DNA of 64,000 nt from Symsagittifera roscoffensis. Its lineage: Eukaryota > Xenacoelomorpha > Acoela > Convolutidae. Positions 33,703 to 45,880 of this stretch are shown one piece after another. Location of the stretch: assembly GCF_963678635.1 (NCBI RefSeq), contig NC_087069.1:35503959-35567958 (forward strand), written 5' to 3'. Within the stretch, counting starts at the first letter, position 1, and each line of letters opens with the position of its first letter. The notes beneath the pieces are model-generated. The model was not told where the DNA came from. It ran no database searches and saw nothing but the letters and a program-made list of their open reading frames with translations. The translations under genes were made by a program, and so were the position numbers.

Positions 33703-34500
33703 GCCAAACTCAGGAGGAAGTCAAACTCATACTTTCGGGGAAAAAAACCAACAGCGCAAGAAGCTAGAAAAAAAACTGCAGCTACGAAATGCACTCTTGA
33801 TGCGACAGGACTAAAAGTGGCAGTAAAAGAAAAAAGAAAATATGCCGACGACGCCAACTCTATTGTGACAGGGGAAACAAGAAAAAACTTATCTCATCTG
33901 AAGAAAGGGGGTTTTGAAAAAGACAAAAAGACACGCAAGGAGCGATTAGAAAAGGCAGAATAAATCATACAAAGTGGGATAGAGAAGATAGTTGAAAGGA
34001 CTTGTTCGAAGGATAACTTTCTACCAGTGCCATGGACGAATTGGCGGAAACGTCAGCAGATCGATCAATCATTGCAGATGCACTGAGGCGACAAACCAAT
34101 CAGATGAAGTGTTTAAGATTACCGAAACAACGGAAAACCCAAAAAAAAGCATACAATCCAATAAGAACAAGCAACTGGCAAAATATGAGGAACCGGAGAA
34201 ACCCTCGGTAAAAGAAAATGAGGAGCAACCAGAAAAAGACGACGACATTTCTGAAGAGATACAAAGATCTTGCATTGGAAGCACTTTGCACAGAGCATTT
34301 TGCACAGGAAGCAATTTGGACAGAGCTAGCAGTAAGAAACCAACCGAGGGTTGCAACATAGCACTTTTTCCATCAACTAGAGTGGTATTTGTTTACTTGG
34401 AATTACGAGGCAAAGTCGTTGAAAATAGACAACATTTGGAGAGCCGACTGAACCACGGGCCTGGAAAATGAATCCTTATCAAAAAAAGTAAAGGTGAATG
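33703..34500 (+). pseudogene. Decayed ORF of an LTR retrotransposon (tentative)
   Basis: A stop-to-stop frame (33703-33963, no ATG) is rich in Lys and Glu and ends KTRKERLEKAE. A second frame begins MDELAETSADRS near 34034, and the longest ATG frame (33992-34471) continues with an acidic PEKPSVKENEEQPEKDDD region. The pieces lie in different frames, as in a frameshifted gene. The stretch is purine-rich and is followed by a polypurine tract and LTR-like start, so a decayed Gag or envelope-side remnant is plausible. No enzymatic domain is seen. Confidence 0.35.
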
Positions 34501-34640
34501 AACAGTCAGTGGTAAAGGAAAATTCTAAATGAAAAAACTTTCTGACTAGGTAAAACTCAGATGAGAAATAAAATGGTTTGATTATGGATATTTTATGGAT
34601 ATTATATCGCTAATTGTTACAATGTAGCGTTTATTCCCAC

Positions 34641-34817
34641 AGGAGGGGGAATGTGGTACTGTTATGGAAGTAGCAAGAGAGACCAGAAATGTTATTGTTG
34701 TTATATGAGGTAATGTCGGTCAATGCACTGAGGCGGTCAGTGCACTGAGTTCAGCCAGAGTGATTGACTAACGACTGTATCTTAAATTTAGTTTGAGGCG
34801 ATTTTGATATAGATTTC
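34641..34817 (+). mobile_element. Polypurine tract and start of an LTR (truncated)
   Basis: ACAGGAGGGGGAA followed by TGTGGTACTGTTATGGAAG is the arrangement expected at the 3' LTR border of a Ty3/gypsy-type element: a polypurine primer, then an LTR beginning TGT. The candidate LTR is cut after about 165 bases by the MITE at 34818. No second LTR was found in the window. Confidence 0.4.
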
Positions 34818-35417
34818 ATTAAGAGGCCAGAGCATTCGGTGCATTGATTCCGCAACAGGCCAAACTCAGATTTGTCGCGGAATCTGCAACATTGCTACTT
34901 TTTTGATCTTCTTTGCTGTTTTGCATTCCACAAACGAAAACTTAAAAGATTGTATCGCTTAAAAATTTCTCCAAAAATAAGCGAATATGCGGAATCCGCA
35001 ACTGTATTTGCGGAATCCAGAACACTTTGGGGAATCCACAAACAAATAATAAAACATGTGTTTAGTTACATTGAGCGGTTGCGAAACCCGCAACTGTAAG
35101 CGGAATCCGCAAATTGCAAGTGGAATCCGCAAATTTTAAGTGGAATCCGCAAATTGTAAGTGGAATCCGCATTTTGTTTGCGGATTCCACTCGAATTTGC
35201 GGTTTCCACTCGATATTGCGGATTGAACTTACATTTTGCGAAATCCACTTACAGTTGCGGAATCCAGAACAGCTAGGTTTATTTGATTGTAGCGGAATCC
35301 GCAACAAAACAAAATGTGCCAACAAAACTTACGTTACAGGTATTTGTACGCGGAATCCACGAAACTTTTGTAAGTGGAACCCCCTTAAATTTTTGAACTA
35401 ACAGTTTGGCCTCGTAA
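34818..35417. mobile_element. 600-bp MITE with internal GGAATCCGC array
   Basis: Left end TTAAGAGGCCA and right end TGGCCTCGTAA are inverted and flanked by TA, in keeping with a TA target duplication. Inside, GTGGAATCCGCAAATT-type words repeat every 18-19 bases (35100-35175), then turn to the opposite orientation through a perfect 12-bp palindrome arm pair (AGTGGAATCCGC...GCGGATTCCACT, 35157-35192). Fragments of the family occur at 4755-4880 and 22470-22625, and perhaps near 29540-29940. Confidence 0.65.
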
Positions 35418-35785
35418 TGTTAGACGTTTTCGCATACTCGAATGAATAAGAGTCGTAATAACTTGAATTCACCATTACGCTCAGAAAGTTGTTTTTACCG
35501 ATCATAGGATATCACGAAGTGTTCAGAGTTCAAGGGTATCCAAAGTGTATCCTTGGTACTATGGGACGATATCCATCTGCGGTTTAACAAACCATGAGTT
35601 GCTTCTGAAAGGGCATTCAGAGACAGTATTCACAAGTTTTGAAGGGGAGCGCGCACCTAAAATTACAAAAGCTTCTGCCAAAATTCACAAGTTTTGAAAG
35701 GGGAAAAGTGAACCAAAAAACAGTTTCAGGTTATCAGTTTACCAAATGGGGTCTCAAAGAAGAAGAAAAACTTGTTACATTTTAG
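35418..35785. other. Short unique stretch before the receptor exon
   Basis: GAAAGGG..AGTG and CACAAGTTTTGAA.GGG are repeated at about 35635 and 35692. Nothing else was seen. Confidence 0.4.
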
Positions 35786-36021
35786 GTGGCAATCTTTCTC
35801 GTTACGATCATAGTTAATACTTACTGCTTAGCGGTTGTTGGAACAAAGAAAGATCTACAATCACCGGACTATTTCTTGGTGACTTTTCAGTCATTTACAG
35901 ATTTAATATTTTCTGGTTATTTGGCTCTCCTTTATTTCATATACGAGTTTTTTCTTAATGCAATTGTGGTTTGTTCTGGATTCTCAAACAATGTTCATCC
36001 GTTTACAGAGGACATCGATTG
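35786..36021 (+). CDS. Rhodopsin-class receptor exon, TM1-TM2 (tentative)
   Basis: Seen: the acceptor TTACATTTTAG opens a frame without stops to a donor (GATTG|GTAATA). It encodes two hydrophobic spans, VAIFLVTIIVNTYCLAVV and YFLVTFQSFTDLIFSGYLAL, separated by a short basic loop (GTKKDLQSPD). Known of the family: class A receptors carry a conserved Asn in TM1 and Asp in TM2; N in IIVNT and D in SFTDLIF sit where these belong, and a Trp (EDIDW) closes the exon in the extracellular loop. Inference: this may be an exon of the same receptor whose TM3-TM7 exons lie at 58780 and 62930; if so the intron exceeds 22 kb. The donor phase (2) pairs best with an acceptor near 58848 or 58854, which is not proven. 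Confidence 0.5.
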
Positions 36022-36199
36022 GTAATAATTGAAAAAGCGAAACTTCAAACCTTCAGTTTATCAATTTCGCGTCAATAACAAAGTTTAAAACAGCCGCATT
36101 TTCCTTTTCTTTTCGGAGATAAAGCGATGTTTTATAGCTCAAACAGGTTTCGCAATTTCAAAACATTGAGCCAACTTCGTTATCCATCGATGAAAACAA

Positions 36200-39100
36200 T
36201 CTGCAACTTCATCACAAAACCGGGGTCCTAAAATTATTTCAAAAAATTGCACTTGGTTTCAGTCATTAAGCTGTAGACTTATTTTGTAATTGAATAAAAC
36301 TAGCAAACCCGATTTCAAAAATCAGTCGGCTCGCAAAAAAGTTGTTGCTCTGATCACGCTATTCAAGCAATTATACTTCAAAAACTTTCAAGTTTGGCCA
36401 TAGGGTAAATCGGCCGAACGTATTTCAAGTTATTTCATGAAGCAAGTGGATGGCAAAATGTTAAAATTTTTCTATTGAAGCCATTGAAGCAATAATTTTG
36501 AAGGGCTTCATGTCGTTTCTGAGGGTGAATCAGTCCGCAAAAAACATATTTTTCCTATGCAAGCTATTCAAACTATGAAAAATTTCAAATTATTTATTAA
36601 AAATTGGATGGCAAAACACCTAAAATTTTTTGAAACCATTCAAGCAAGAAAACTTTCAAATACTTAATGTTGGTTTTATCAAAATCTTTTGCGCAAATTT
36701 TAAATTTTTCTATGGCAGTTATTAAAGCAAAGAAACTTTGAGCAATTTCAGGTTGTTTTATTGAACAAATCAGCTGCGGAAAAATTGATTTTTTTAGTAA
36801 GCCATCCAAGCAATGAAAATTTAAAATTTTCCATATTTTAAAACGCGAATTGGTTTGCAAAAGATTTGAAATTTTCTATGCAAGTTTTTGAGCAAAAAAA
36901 CTTTGAAATATTTCAAATTAAATCACAGAACAAATCAGTCCAGGAAAAACGAAATTTTTCATAAGCAAGTAATTCAAGCTAAAAAACTTTGAAATGAAGC
37001 CAGTCGGATGAGAAAAAATATAAGTTTTTCTATCAAAGCCATTAAAGCTTAAATTTTTTGAAGTTTTACAAAATTATCCATAGACCAAATTACTTTTCAA
37101 AGAATTCAAATTTTCCTAAGCAATCAAATCAAGCTAGAAAATTTAAAAGTTTTTAGAGCAAATCGGTCCGCAAAAAATTCAAGTTTTTCAAGGCAAACTG
37201 TTCAGATATCAAAAAATTGATTCAAAGCAAATCGGATGGCGAAAATGGTACTGTGTTTCCTATTACGCAGTTCCAGCAATGAAAAAAAGCAAGGGAAGTA
37301 AATCAAGATAGTTACCGAATGAATTTGTATTTCATAGTAACAAAAAGTTATTTTTTTCTATTGGGCCATTCAATCCACGAATTTTAGAAATTTTACAATT
37401 TTTTTACTGGCCGAATTGGTTTCCAAAACATTTAAGTTTTTCTTGCGCAAAAAATCAAGCTACGAAAATTTAGAAGAGATAATGTTTTTTCAAAGAGCGA
37501 ATCGGTTCTCGAAAAGTTCAAGTTTATCTATGGAAGCTATTCAAGCTATGAAACTTTGAAACTAAGCAAACCGAATGGCAAAAAAGTGTAAGTTTTGTAT
37601 TGAAGCCGTTCAAGAAACGAAGTTTTGAAGTATTAGAAAAAATCCATAGAACAAATATAATTTCGAAAAACTTAAGTTTTTAAAAAAACTCAAAAATATT
37701 TTGAGCAAGCAAGTCAAGCTAGGAAACTTTAAAATATTATGTGTTTTTGTAAAGCAAAAAATGTCGGGAAATTCTTCAGTTTTTCTAAACTTCTTCAAGC
37801 TACTAAAATTTGCAACTTAGCGAATTGGTTTGCGAAAAATTTAAATTTTACTGAATCCATTCAAGTGATGACATTTTAAAAATTTCCAACATGATCCATA
37901 ACATAAACCTAATTGGTTTTCGAAAAATCAAACTTTCCTAAGCAAGCAAATCAAGCTAAGAAACTTTAAATTTTTTTAAGTTATTCTAAAGAGCGAATCG
38001 GTTTGCAAAAAACTTCAAGTTTATCTAGGATAACTACTTCAAATATAAAATTTTGGTTCGAAGCGGATCGGATAGGAAAAAAGTAAGTATTTCTATTGCA
38101 GCACTTCATATGATGAATTTTTGAAGTATTTGAATCTTTTGCCAAAATGAAATTGTTTTTCTGGGTAGCGAAAAGCTTAACTTTTTCTATTGGAACCATT
38201 CAAGCGATGCATTTTCGAAATTTTACAGGCGGCATCATAGACAGAAGCGGTTTTCAGTGAATTAAAGTTTGTTTTGAGTAAGCAAATCCAGCAGCGAAAC
38301 TTTAAGATATGTATAACTTTTTCATAGAGCAAATCAGTTTGCGAAAAATTCAGTTTTATCAAAGCAAGTTATTCAAGCTATGAAAAATTGAAACAAAGCG
38401 AAGCGGAGGGCAAAAAATTTAAGTTTTTCTATTGGAGCTATACAAGCGCCAAATTTTTAAGCCGAAGTGAATCGGAAAACAAAAGAGTTTTTAATTTAAT
38501 GGAGACAATGAAGCGATGAATTACTGAACCAATTCAAGTTTTGCTCATAAAACTGAAATGGTTCGCATAAATTAGAAATTTTTTATGCGAGCTATGGAGC
38601 AAAAATCTTTGAAGCATTGCAACTTAGTTTATTGAGCAAGTCAGATTGCAAAAAAAAACAAGTTTTCTGAAAACAAGTTTTTCAAGCTATAAAACTTTGA
38701 AAGTTTTCAAGTTATTTTATGAACCCAATTGGTTCGTCAAAAATTCAAACTTTGCTAAGCAAGGTATTCAAACTAAGAAATTTTTCAAAGGAAGCGAACT
38801 GGATGGCAAAAAGTGTATCTTTTTTTCAACGAAGCCATTCAAGTAATGAAAATTTGAAGTATTTCAGATTGTTTCATTGAGCAAACCAGTTGGCAAAATA
38901 ATAAAGTGTTCCATAGTGAGGTCTCTGAGCAAAGCAAAAAATTTTTGAAAAATTTCAGGTTTGTTCATAGAATGAACTGTTCCGCCAAAGATTCAAGTTT
39001 TTCTTTGCAAGTTATTAGGTAAAAATTTTTGGCCCTTTTTCAATTTTTTTCATAAAGTGAAGCACTCCGCAAAAAAAAACTTCTGGAGTTAGCAATTCAA

Positions 39101-42100
39101 ACTTTGAAAATTTGAGATATTTCAATTTCTTTTATGAAAACCAATGCAAAACATTTGGCTTTGCTATTGAAGCTTTTTCACCGATGAAACAACAAAATGT
39201 TGTCAAAAAATTAAGTTTATTTTAAACAGGCTAATCAAGCCATGAACCATTGAAACATTTCAAGTTATTTTATGAACCGAATCTGTTCGCGATAAGTTTT
39301 TCCTAACTAAACTCTCAAAGCTACGAGTTTTTGAAATGAAGCGAATTGAAGGGCTAGAACTAAAATTTTTCTGTTGACACCATTCAACGATGAAACTTTG
39401 GAATACTTCAAATTATTTCTTAGACCAAAAAATATCAATTAAAGCCATCCAGCAAAAAAATTGAAAAACTTCAGGTTGTTTCATGGAACAAATCACCTGG
39501 CAAAAGTTTGAAGTTTTTAGTCGTAAACTATACCAGCAATTAAATGTTGAAATGTTTCAAGTAATTTTGTGAAAGGAATCGTCTTGTAGGAAAGGGATAA
39601 ATTTAAGATTTTCTATTTAAGCCATTCAACGGCTGAAACTTTTCTAATTCTTTCAAACCAAATTTTTTTGAGCGAGAAAATTAAGCTAGGAAGCTTCAAA
39701 ACAAAGCAAATTGGAATGCGTAAAATGTAAGTTGTCTTAATGAAGCCTTTCATAAAATGCAGAAAGTTCCAAATTAATCTATAAATGGAGTTGTATTTCA
39801 TGATAGTAAGAAGTCTAAGTTTTCTATTGGAGCCATTCAACCGCTGAAACAACTCAATTTCCAATTTCTATCAAAGAATGATTCGGTCCGCGAAAAAATC
39901 GCGTTTTTTAAACAAGCTTTTCAAGCTATGAAATATTAAATTGGTTCATTTTAATAAATAGACTGATTCAGTTTTCGAAACTATCAAGTTTTTTAAAGCA
40001 AATTATTCAAGCTATGTAACTTTGAAATATTTCAAGATAAATATAAAGAAACCAAAGACATTTTTGACCAAATGGTTTTAAAGAGTTAGCTTTACCATGC
40101 AAGCTCTTCATGAAAAAAGAGTTTGAAATATTTCAAGTTGATTTTTGAAAATAACTGAATTTTGAGCAAACTTTCATGAGCAAACTTTCCAACGTACAAT
40201 TTTTGGAAGCTTTTCAAGTTATTTCATAAAGCGAATTGATTCAAAAAAATTGAAATTTTTTAAGCTAATTATGGTGTACTAGCTAGCTACTTGGAGTAAA
40301 TTCAATAAGCTATAATTTTAATTGTAATTTTAATAATATTAAGTTATTTCAGTAACCGAAAATTTTAGTCGTGAAAATTATAGGGTTTTCTAAGCAAGAT
40401 TCTCAAGCTAGAAAACTTTAAAATATGCAAAAAAATTTATATAGAGAGAAATTGGTTTGCGAAAAAAAACTGAGCAAATTATTGATTTGCAAAAAATCAA
40501 ATTTTCTAAGCAAGCTATACATGCTATGAAACTTTGGTGTATTTCAAGTCATAACATAGGTGAGATGGTACAGAAAATTTTAAGTTTTTTGAGGAAGATA
40601 TTCAAATGTTTCAAACCGTTTCGTATACTGAATCGATTTGCAAAACAATTAATTTTTTCAAGCAAGCTACTCTAGCTATATATATCAAGCTTTTTCATAG
40701 ACCGAAACTTTAAAGCTTTTCTAAGCGAGGTGTTCATGCTGTTTAATTTAAATAAATTTCAATTTAGTTCACAGACGCATCTGGTTGGCAGTTAGTTAAA
40801 AAAATTTCCAAGCAAGCTATCAAAGTGAAGAATTTTGAAACATTTCAAAGTTTTTTTCTATAGATTGAATCGTTTTGCGAAATGTTTAAATTTTTCCAAG
40901 CGAGATAATAAAGATGTGTTCATGCGAGGTGTTCATGCTGTTGATTTTTAATAAATTTCAATTTAGCTCATAGCCGGATCTGGTTGGCAGTTAGTTTAAA
41001 AAAATTTCCAAGCAAGCTATCAAAGTGAAGAATTTTTGAAATATTTCAAAGTTTTTTTCTATAGATTGAATCGTTTTGCAAAATGTTTAGTTTTTCCAAG
41101 CGAGATAATAAAGATGAAAAAAATTTGAAAATAATTTTGAAAATAAATTTTCAGTTATCTCACAGACTGAGTCGTTTCGCAAAACGCATAAGTTTTGCCA
41201 GGCAAGCGATTCTGGCTATGACACTTCAAATAATTCATAGACAAGATCGGCTCGCAAAAACCTTAAGTGTATCCATTCAAGCTATTTAAGTCATGAAATT
41301 TTGAAGTTATTTCACAGACTGAATTGGTTCGCGAAACCTGTAAGTTTTTTTAAGCAAGGTTTTGAAGATAAGAAATTTTGAATTAATTCAAAAAGTTTCA
41401 CAGACTGAATCAGTTTGCGATAAGTTTAAGTTTTTTTTCCAAGTAAGCTATTGAAACAAGAAACTTAGTATTATTTGAAGTTATTTCATCTTTTGAATCG
41501 GTTCGAGAAAACTTCAAATTTTCTAACAAGCTATTCCAGCGAAAAACCTGGGAAAACTTCAAATAATTATTAGAGCGAATTTGTTTGATCAAAATCAATT
41601 TTTTCCAGTCAAGCCATTGAAGCTAAGAAAAAAAGTTTAAAAACTCATTTAATTTAAATAGACTGTTTCAGTTCGCAAAAAATTCGAGTTTTTCTAAGCA
41701 AGGTTTTGAATCTAGGAAAATTCAAAATAATTCAGGTTCTTTCATATACTGAATCGGCTCACAATATTTTTTTTCAAATTTAACAAGCTTTTACGGCAAA
41801 AAAAACCTTGAAAAGGTTTCAAGTTATTTGGTAGAATGAATTTGTTTGTTGAAACAATAATTTTAAGACAAACTAAAAAAGCTAAGAAAATCATTTCAGA
41901 CTGAATCGGTTTGCGGTTAGCTTGAAATTTTTTCCATGCTAGTTTTTCAAGTTTCAAGACTTTGAATAATTTTTTTTTTCGTAGACAAAATTGGTTCGCA
42001 AACAATCTAGTTTACGTCTGGGCACGCTGTTCTAGCTAAGATTCGATCATTTAAAACTTTTCCAATCAAACTATAAAAACAAGGAAAGCTAGAACTGTTT

Positions 42101-44830
42101 TGAAGAATTTCATAGGCTGAAATTATTCAAAAAAAGATTATTCTTATCTAAGTACTGTTCCTGCTATAAGATTTTGAAATATTTCAAGTTATTGCATAGA
42201 CCCAATCGATTTTTCTAATTAAAAATTTCAATGCAAACTATTAAGGCTACAAAAGCTCAACATTTCAAGATAATTCAAAGACTGAACTGATTTGCGAAAA
42301 GACTGAAGTTTTGCGAACAAGCTATTTCTGCTACGAAATTTTTAAACATTCCAAGTTATGCCATAAAACAAATTGGGTGCTAACTTTTTTTTCTAAGCAC
42401 GCTAATAAAAAAATACAAATTTGAAGTCAATCAAATTATTAATTTTTTTTGTACAGATTTGTTTCGCGAAAGTTTTAATATGTTTATCAAGCTAGTCCAG
42501 CAACGAAACCTCAAAATATTTCAAATTTTCTCGTAGGATGACTTGGTTAATTGGAAATTAAATCTTTCCAGTCAGGCTATTAGAGCATTAGAGCAAACTT
42601 TTTCAAGATTTTCCGTAGGCTGAATTGAGTCGCAAAAAAAATCAAGTTTTTTTCAAGCAAATGAGTCCGGTTACGACACTTAAAAATTTTTCAAGTTAAT
42701 TTGAGTTTTTTTGAGATATTTCATAGATTGATTGGTGTCAAAAATGATTACATATTTCTTAGCACACTGCTCCTGCTTTGAAAGTTTGAAATATTTCAAA
42801 ATAGTTCAAAGATCAAATCGGTTTGCTATAAATTTAAATATTCCAATGCGAGCCATTAAAACTACAAAAAATCAACTTTTGCAAATATTTTCAGAAATTG
42901 AATCGAGAAAAATTATTGTAAGCAATTTATTCCTGCTACTAAATTTCAATCTAAGTAACATTTTAGTTTTTTGGAAAATTTTTAAAAGTTCATATTTATG
43001 AAGTATTTAAAATTACTTGTTATGCTAAAATTGTTTTTATGTTAAAATTATTTGTTATGCTAAAATTGTTTTTATGGTAAAATTATTGATATGCCAAAAT
43101 TTAATATGTTTGGCAAGCTAATCCAGCAACGAATGCTTGAAATTTTTCAATTTATAACGTAGACCGAACTGATTAGCTGAAAAGTAAGTTTTTCCAGTCA
43201 AGCTGTTAGAGCAAAGTTTTCGAGATTTTTCGTAGGCTGATTTGATTTGCAAAAAAAAATTCAGCTATTATTCAGCAAACAATACCTGCTTTGAATTTTT
43301 AAATTACCTTACGTTTTTTCAAAAACCGAATTAATTTGCGAAAAACCTTTAGTTGTTCAAGCAAGCCGTTCCGGCTACGAAACTTTGAAGTTTTTCAAGT
43401 TATTTTGAAAAATTGGCGTGCAACAAAAAGTAAGTTTTTCTAAGCAAACTTTTCCAGCCATAAAGCCTTGTTTTATTTCATCTAATTTGGTAGACTGATT
43501 GCGTTCACAAAAAAACTAAATTTTTTAAGCTTGAGTTTTTAGCAAACAATTCTAACTATGAATTTATGAAATTTTTGGTTCGCAAAAAGCTTATGTTTTA
43601 TAAAGCAAGCTATTAAAATTTTGAAACTTTGAAAGATTTCAAATTTTTTCATAGGCTGAAGTAATTCGCGAAAAGCTTAAGTTTTTCCAAGCAAGCTTTT
43701 CCGGTTATGAAATTTTACAATGTTTCAAATTAATTCAGTGATCAATTTTATTCGCAAAAGTTTAATTTTTTCAAGCAAAGTATTCAAGACGAGAACTTCC
43801 GAAATTCTTTATGTTCTTCCATAGACTGATTCGGTTTGTGCTTAGCTCAAAGCTTTTCCAAAAAAGCTTTTCAAAAATTTCTAGCTATTTCGTTGAATAA
43901 ACTAGCTAAAATTTTAATTCTTTCCTGGCAAGCTTTTAAAAACTCAAAAAAGTGAAGTACTTCAAGTTATTGGTAATACTGAATTTTATGTTTTAGAAAG
44001 CAAATTCATCTAAAAACCTTGAAATAGTTCATATTGTTTTGTAGAACAAGTTTGTTTGTAAAAAAACAGTTTCAGTCAAGCTTTTCAGCTAAGAAAATAT
44101 AAAATATTTCGTAGACTGAATTGATTCGCAAAAAAAAAGTTTTTTGTAAGCAAACTTTTACTGCTAAGAAAAGTTGATTCATGTACCGAATCGGTTTGCA
44201 AAAATCGTAGGTTTTCCAAGCAAGCTATTCAATCATTGAAACTTAAAGCATTTCAAGCTATTTCATAGACTGAAGTGGTTCAAAACACATGTAATTTTTC
44301 AAACAAGGTTTTCAAGCTGAAAAACTTTGAAGTTTTTCAAATTATTTCATAAAACTAATCGGATTGCTATAAGTTCAAGTTTTTTCAAGCAAGCTTTGAA
44401 AGCTATGAAAGTTGGAAATGTTTGAAGTTGTTTTATATACTGAATCAGCTCGCAATAAATTCGATTTTTTGAAGCAAGCTATTCAAGTTATAAAACTTAA
44501 AACGTTTCAAGCTATTTCATAGACTGAAGAGGTTCAAAAAAAATTAAATTTTCTAGGCAAAACTTTCAAGCTGTAAAACTTTGAATTTTTCAACGTATTC
44601 CGGAAAACGAATCAGATTGCTAAAAGTTCAAGTTTTTTGATGCCAACTGTTAAGGCTTTGAAAATTGGAAATAATTCAAGCTAATTCAAAAACTGAATTG
44701 ATTCACGAAAAAATTAAACTTTTTGATCAAGATGTTCAAGTCACGAAACTTAAATTTTTTTTTTCATAGGGTCAATTGGTATGCTAAAAGTTACTGTTTC
44801 CAAGACTGAAGGTTGTTGTTTTTAGATGAT
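36200..44830. repeat. Highly diverged ~85-bp satellite array, about 8.6 kb
   Basis: Variants of one unit repeat throughout: AAGCAAGCTATTCAAGCTATG, AAACTTTGAAATATTTCAAG, TTATTTCATAGACTGAATCGG, TTCGCAAAAA, TTCAAGTTTTTC. Measured between successive AAGCAAGCT words near 44218, 44308, 44388 and 44475, the spacing is 80-90 bases, giving about 100 units. Divergence is high with many small indels. A local recent duplication of about 200 bases stands at 40729 and 40929. No coding frame or RNA gene was seen inside. Confidence 0.88.
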
Positions 44831-45511
44831 TCGTTTAAGACTGAAATAAATCTAAAAACGCAAAGTTTTGAATAAAAAGTGGGAAAAAACTGCCTAGTTT
44901 TGAAGTGGAGTTGAGTACAATTTGTTCAAAGAGCGTCGGATTTTTAAAAAAAATTTTCTGGAATTTTCCAACTTAAAAAAAAATGAATGAATCTTCTAGA
45001 AAATTTTTGCGTAAACGCCTCCTTAACTTTCATCAATTCTCCAACCAAGCACTAGTCGATTGACAAAAGAAAAATGAAATTTAAAAAAGCGAATTTTGAT
45101 CACCAAACACCATGTTAAGCACAAAGTGAAAAATTTGGCTGGTAGTAACGTATAATATTACAGAATGCCTAAATATCATTTTGAAACAAATTTTTGAGAT
45201 CTGTTAACTCGCCGCTTAAGCGCTGATAGCACAACCAAAAGTATCTTGTGTTAAGGTTCCAATTTTGCTAGTTTGACAATTTCCCAGACCCAAATTTTTT
45301 CCTTATAGAAATAATCACAGATAAAAATAACTTTGAAAAATCGGATCAAATTTTTGATAGCTTTCAGATGGTAAAAAATGTCCTCAGAAAGTTTATAGTT
45401 AAACGGACGCACTTCGTCTGAAGAAAATAATCATCGTGAGCACAAATATGCTGTCCTTTTCTCCGAAAGTTGGAACAATCTGAACGAAAAACGTATTTCT
45501 TAACCCATGGG
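44831..45511. other. Intergenic with R2 fragment at 45180-45480
   Basis: The fragment keeps R2 words in order (GTTAACTCGCCGCTTAAGCGCT, TGTGTTAAGGTTCCAAT, AATAATCACAG, TCTGAAGAAAATAA, GAGCACAAATAT, CGAAAGTTGGAACAA) but is strongly diverged. Nothing else was seen. Confidence 0.5.
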
Positions 45512-45880
45512 CGGATCTAGGATTTTCATAAATTTTCAGAAAATTTGTTGACCTTTTTTTAGGTCAACAAAATTGTTTTCTTGAGCTCTCCCAAAGCAGT
45601 GAAAAGTCCCTATTGTGGCCAAAAGTTTTGCGCCGCTGGCAAAGTTTTGAAAAACAGGGCTTTTATAGGCACTTTTTGGAAAATTGCGTTTTTTTCGGCG
45701 CGCTACCCCCTCAAAATTAGTATATATTGGCGCGAAACGCGCCTTAATTTAGGGTTCGTCCCAAAAAATGGATATCTCAAAATAGCACAAAGGGAAGACC
45801 GTTTGGGTCGGCGGGGGGTCAAATCCCTAATGGGGGCCTCCGATCCCCCCTCCTAAATCCATCTTCGCTCGCCAGGTATA
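45512..45880 (+). mobile_element. hAT-like MITE R1, direct copy
   Basis: Begins GGGCGGATCTAGGATTTTC and ends CCTCCTAAATCCATC. The inside carries the R1 landmarks (GACCTTTTTTTAGGTC, TTCGGCGCGCTACC, AAAATTAGTATATATTGGCGCG, GGATATCTCAAAATAG, GGTCAAATCCCTAATGGGGG). A 91-codon open frame (45581-45856) within it is probably incidental. Confidence 0.7.

Noticed and set aside
33432-33857. 141-codon minus-strand frame
   Set aside because: A shadow of the purine-rich + strand (Lys/Glu-type codons read backwards as Phe/Ser/Leu). The + strand reading is more protein-like and fits the polypurine tract after it.
34990-35300. CRISPR-like array of regularly spaced repeats
   Set aside because: The repeats are adjacent and imperfect, turn orientation, and sit within terminal inverted repeats of a eukaryotic MITE. 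No spacers or cas genes.
35062-35401. Overlapping frames on both strands in the GGAATCCGC region
   Set aside because: Caused by the short tandem and inverted repeats of the MITE.
45581-45856. 91-codon open frame
   Set aside because: Lies wholly inside an R1 MITE whose other copies do not keep the frame.
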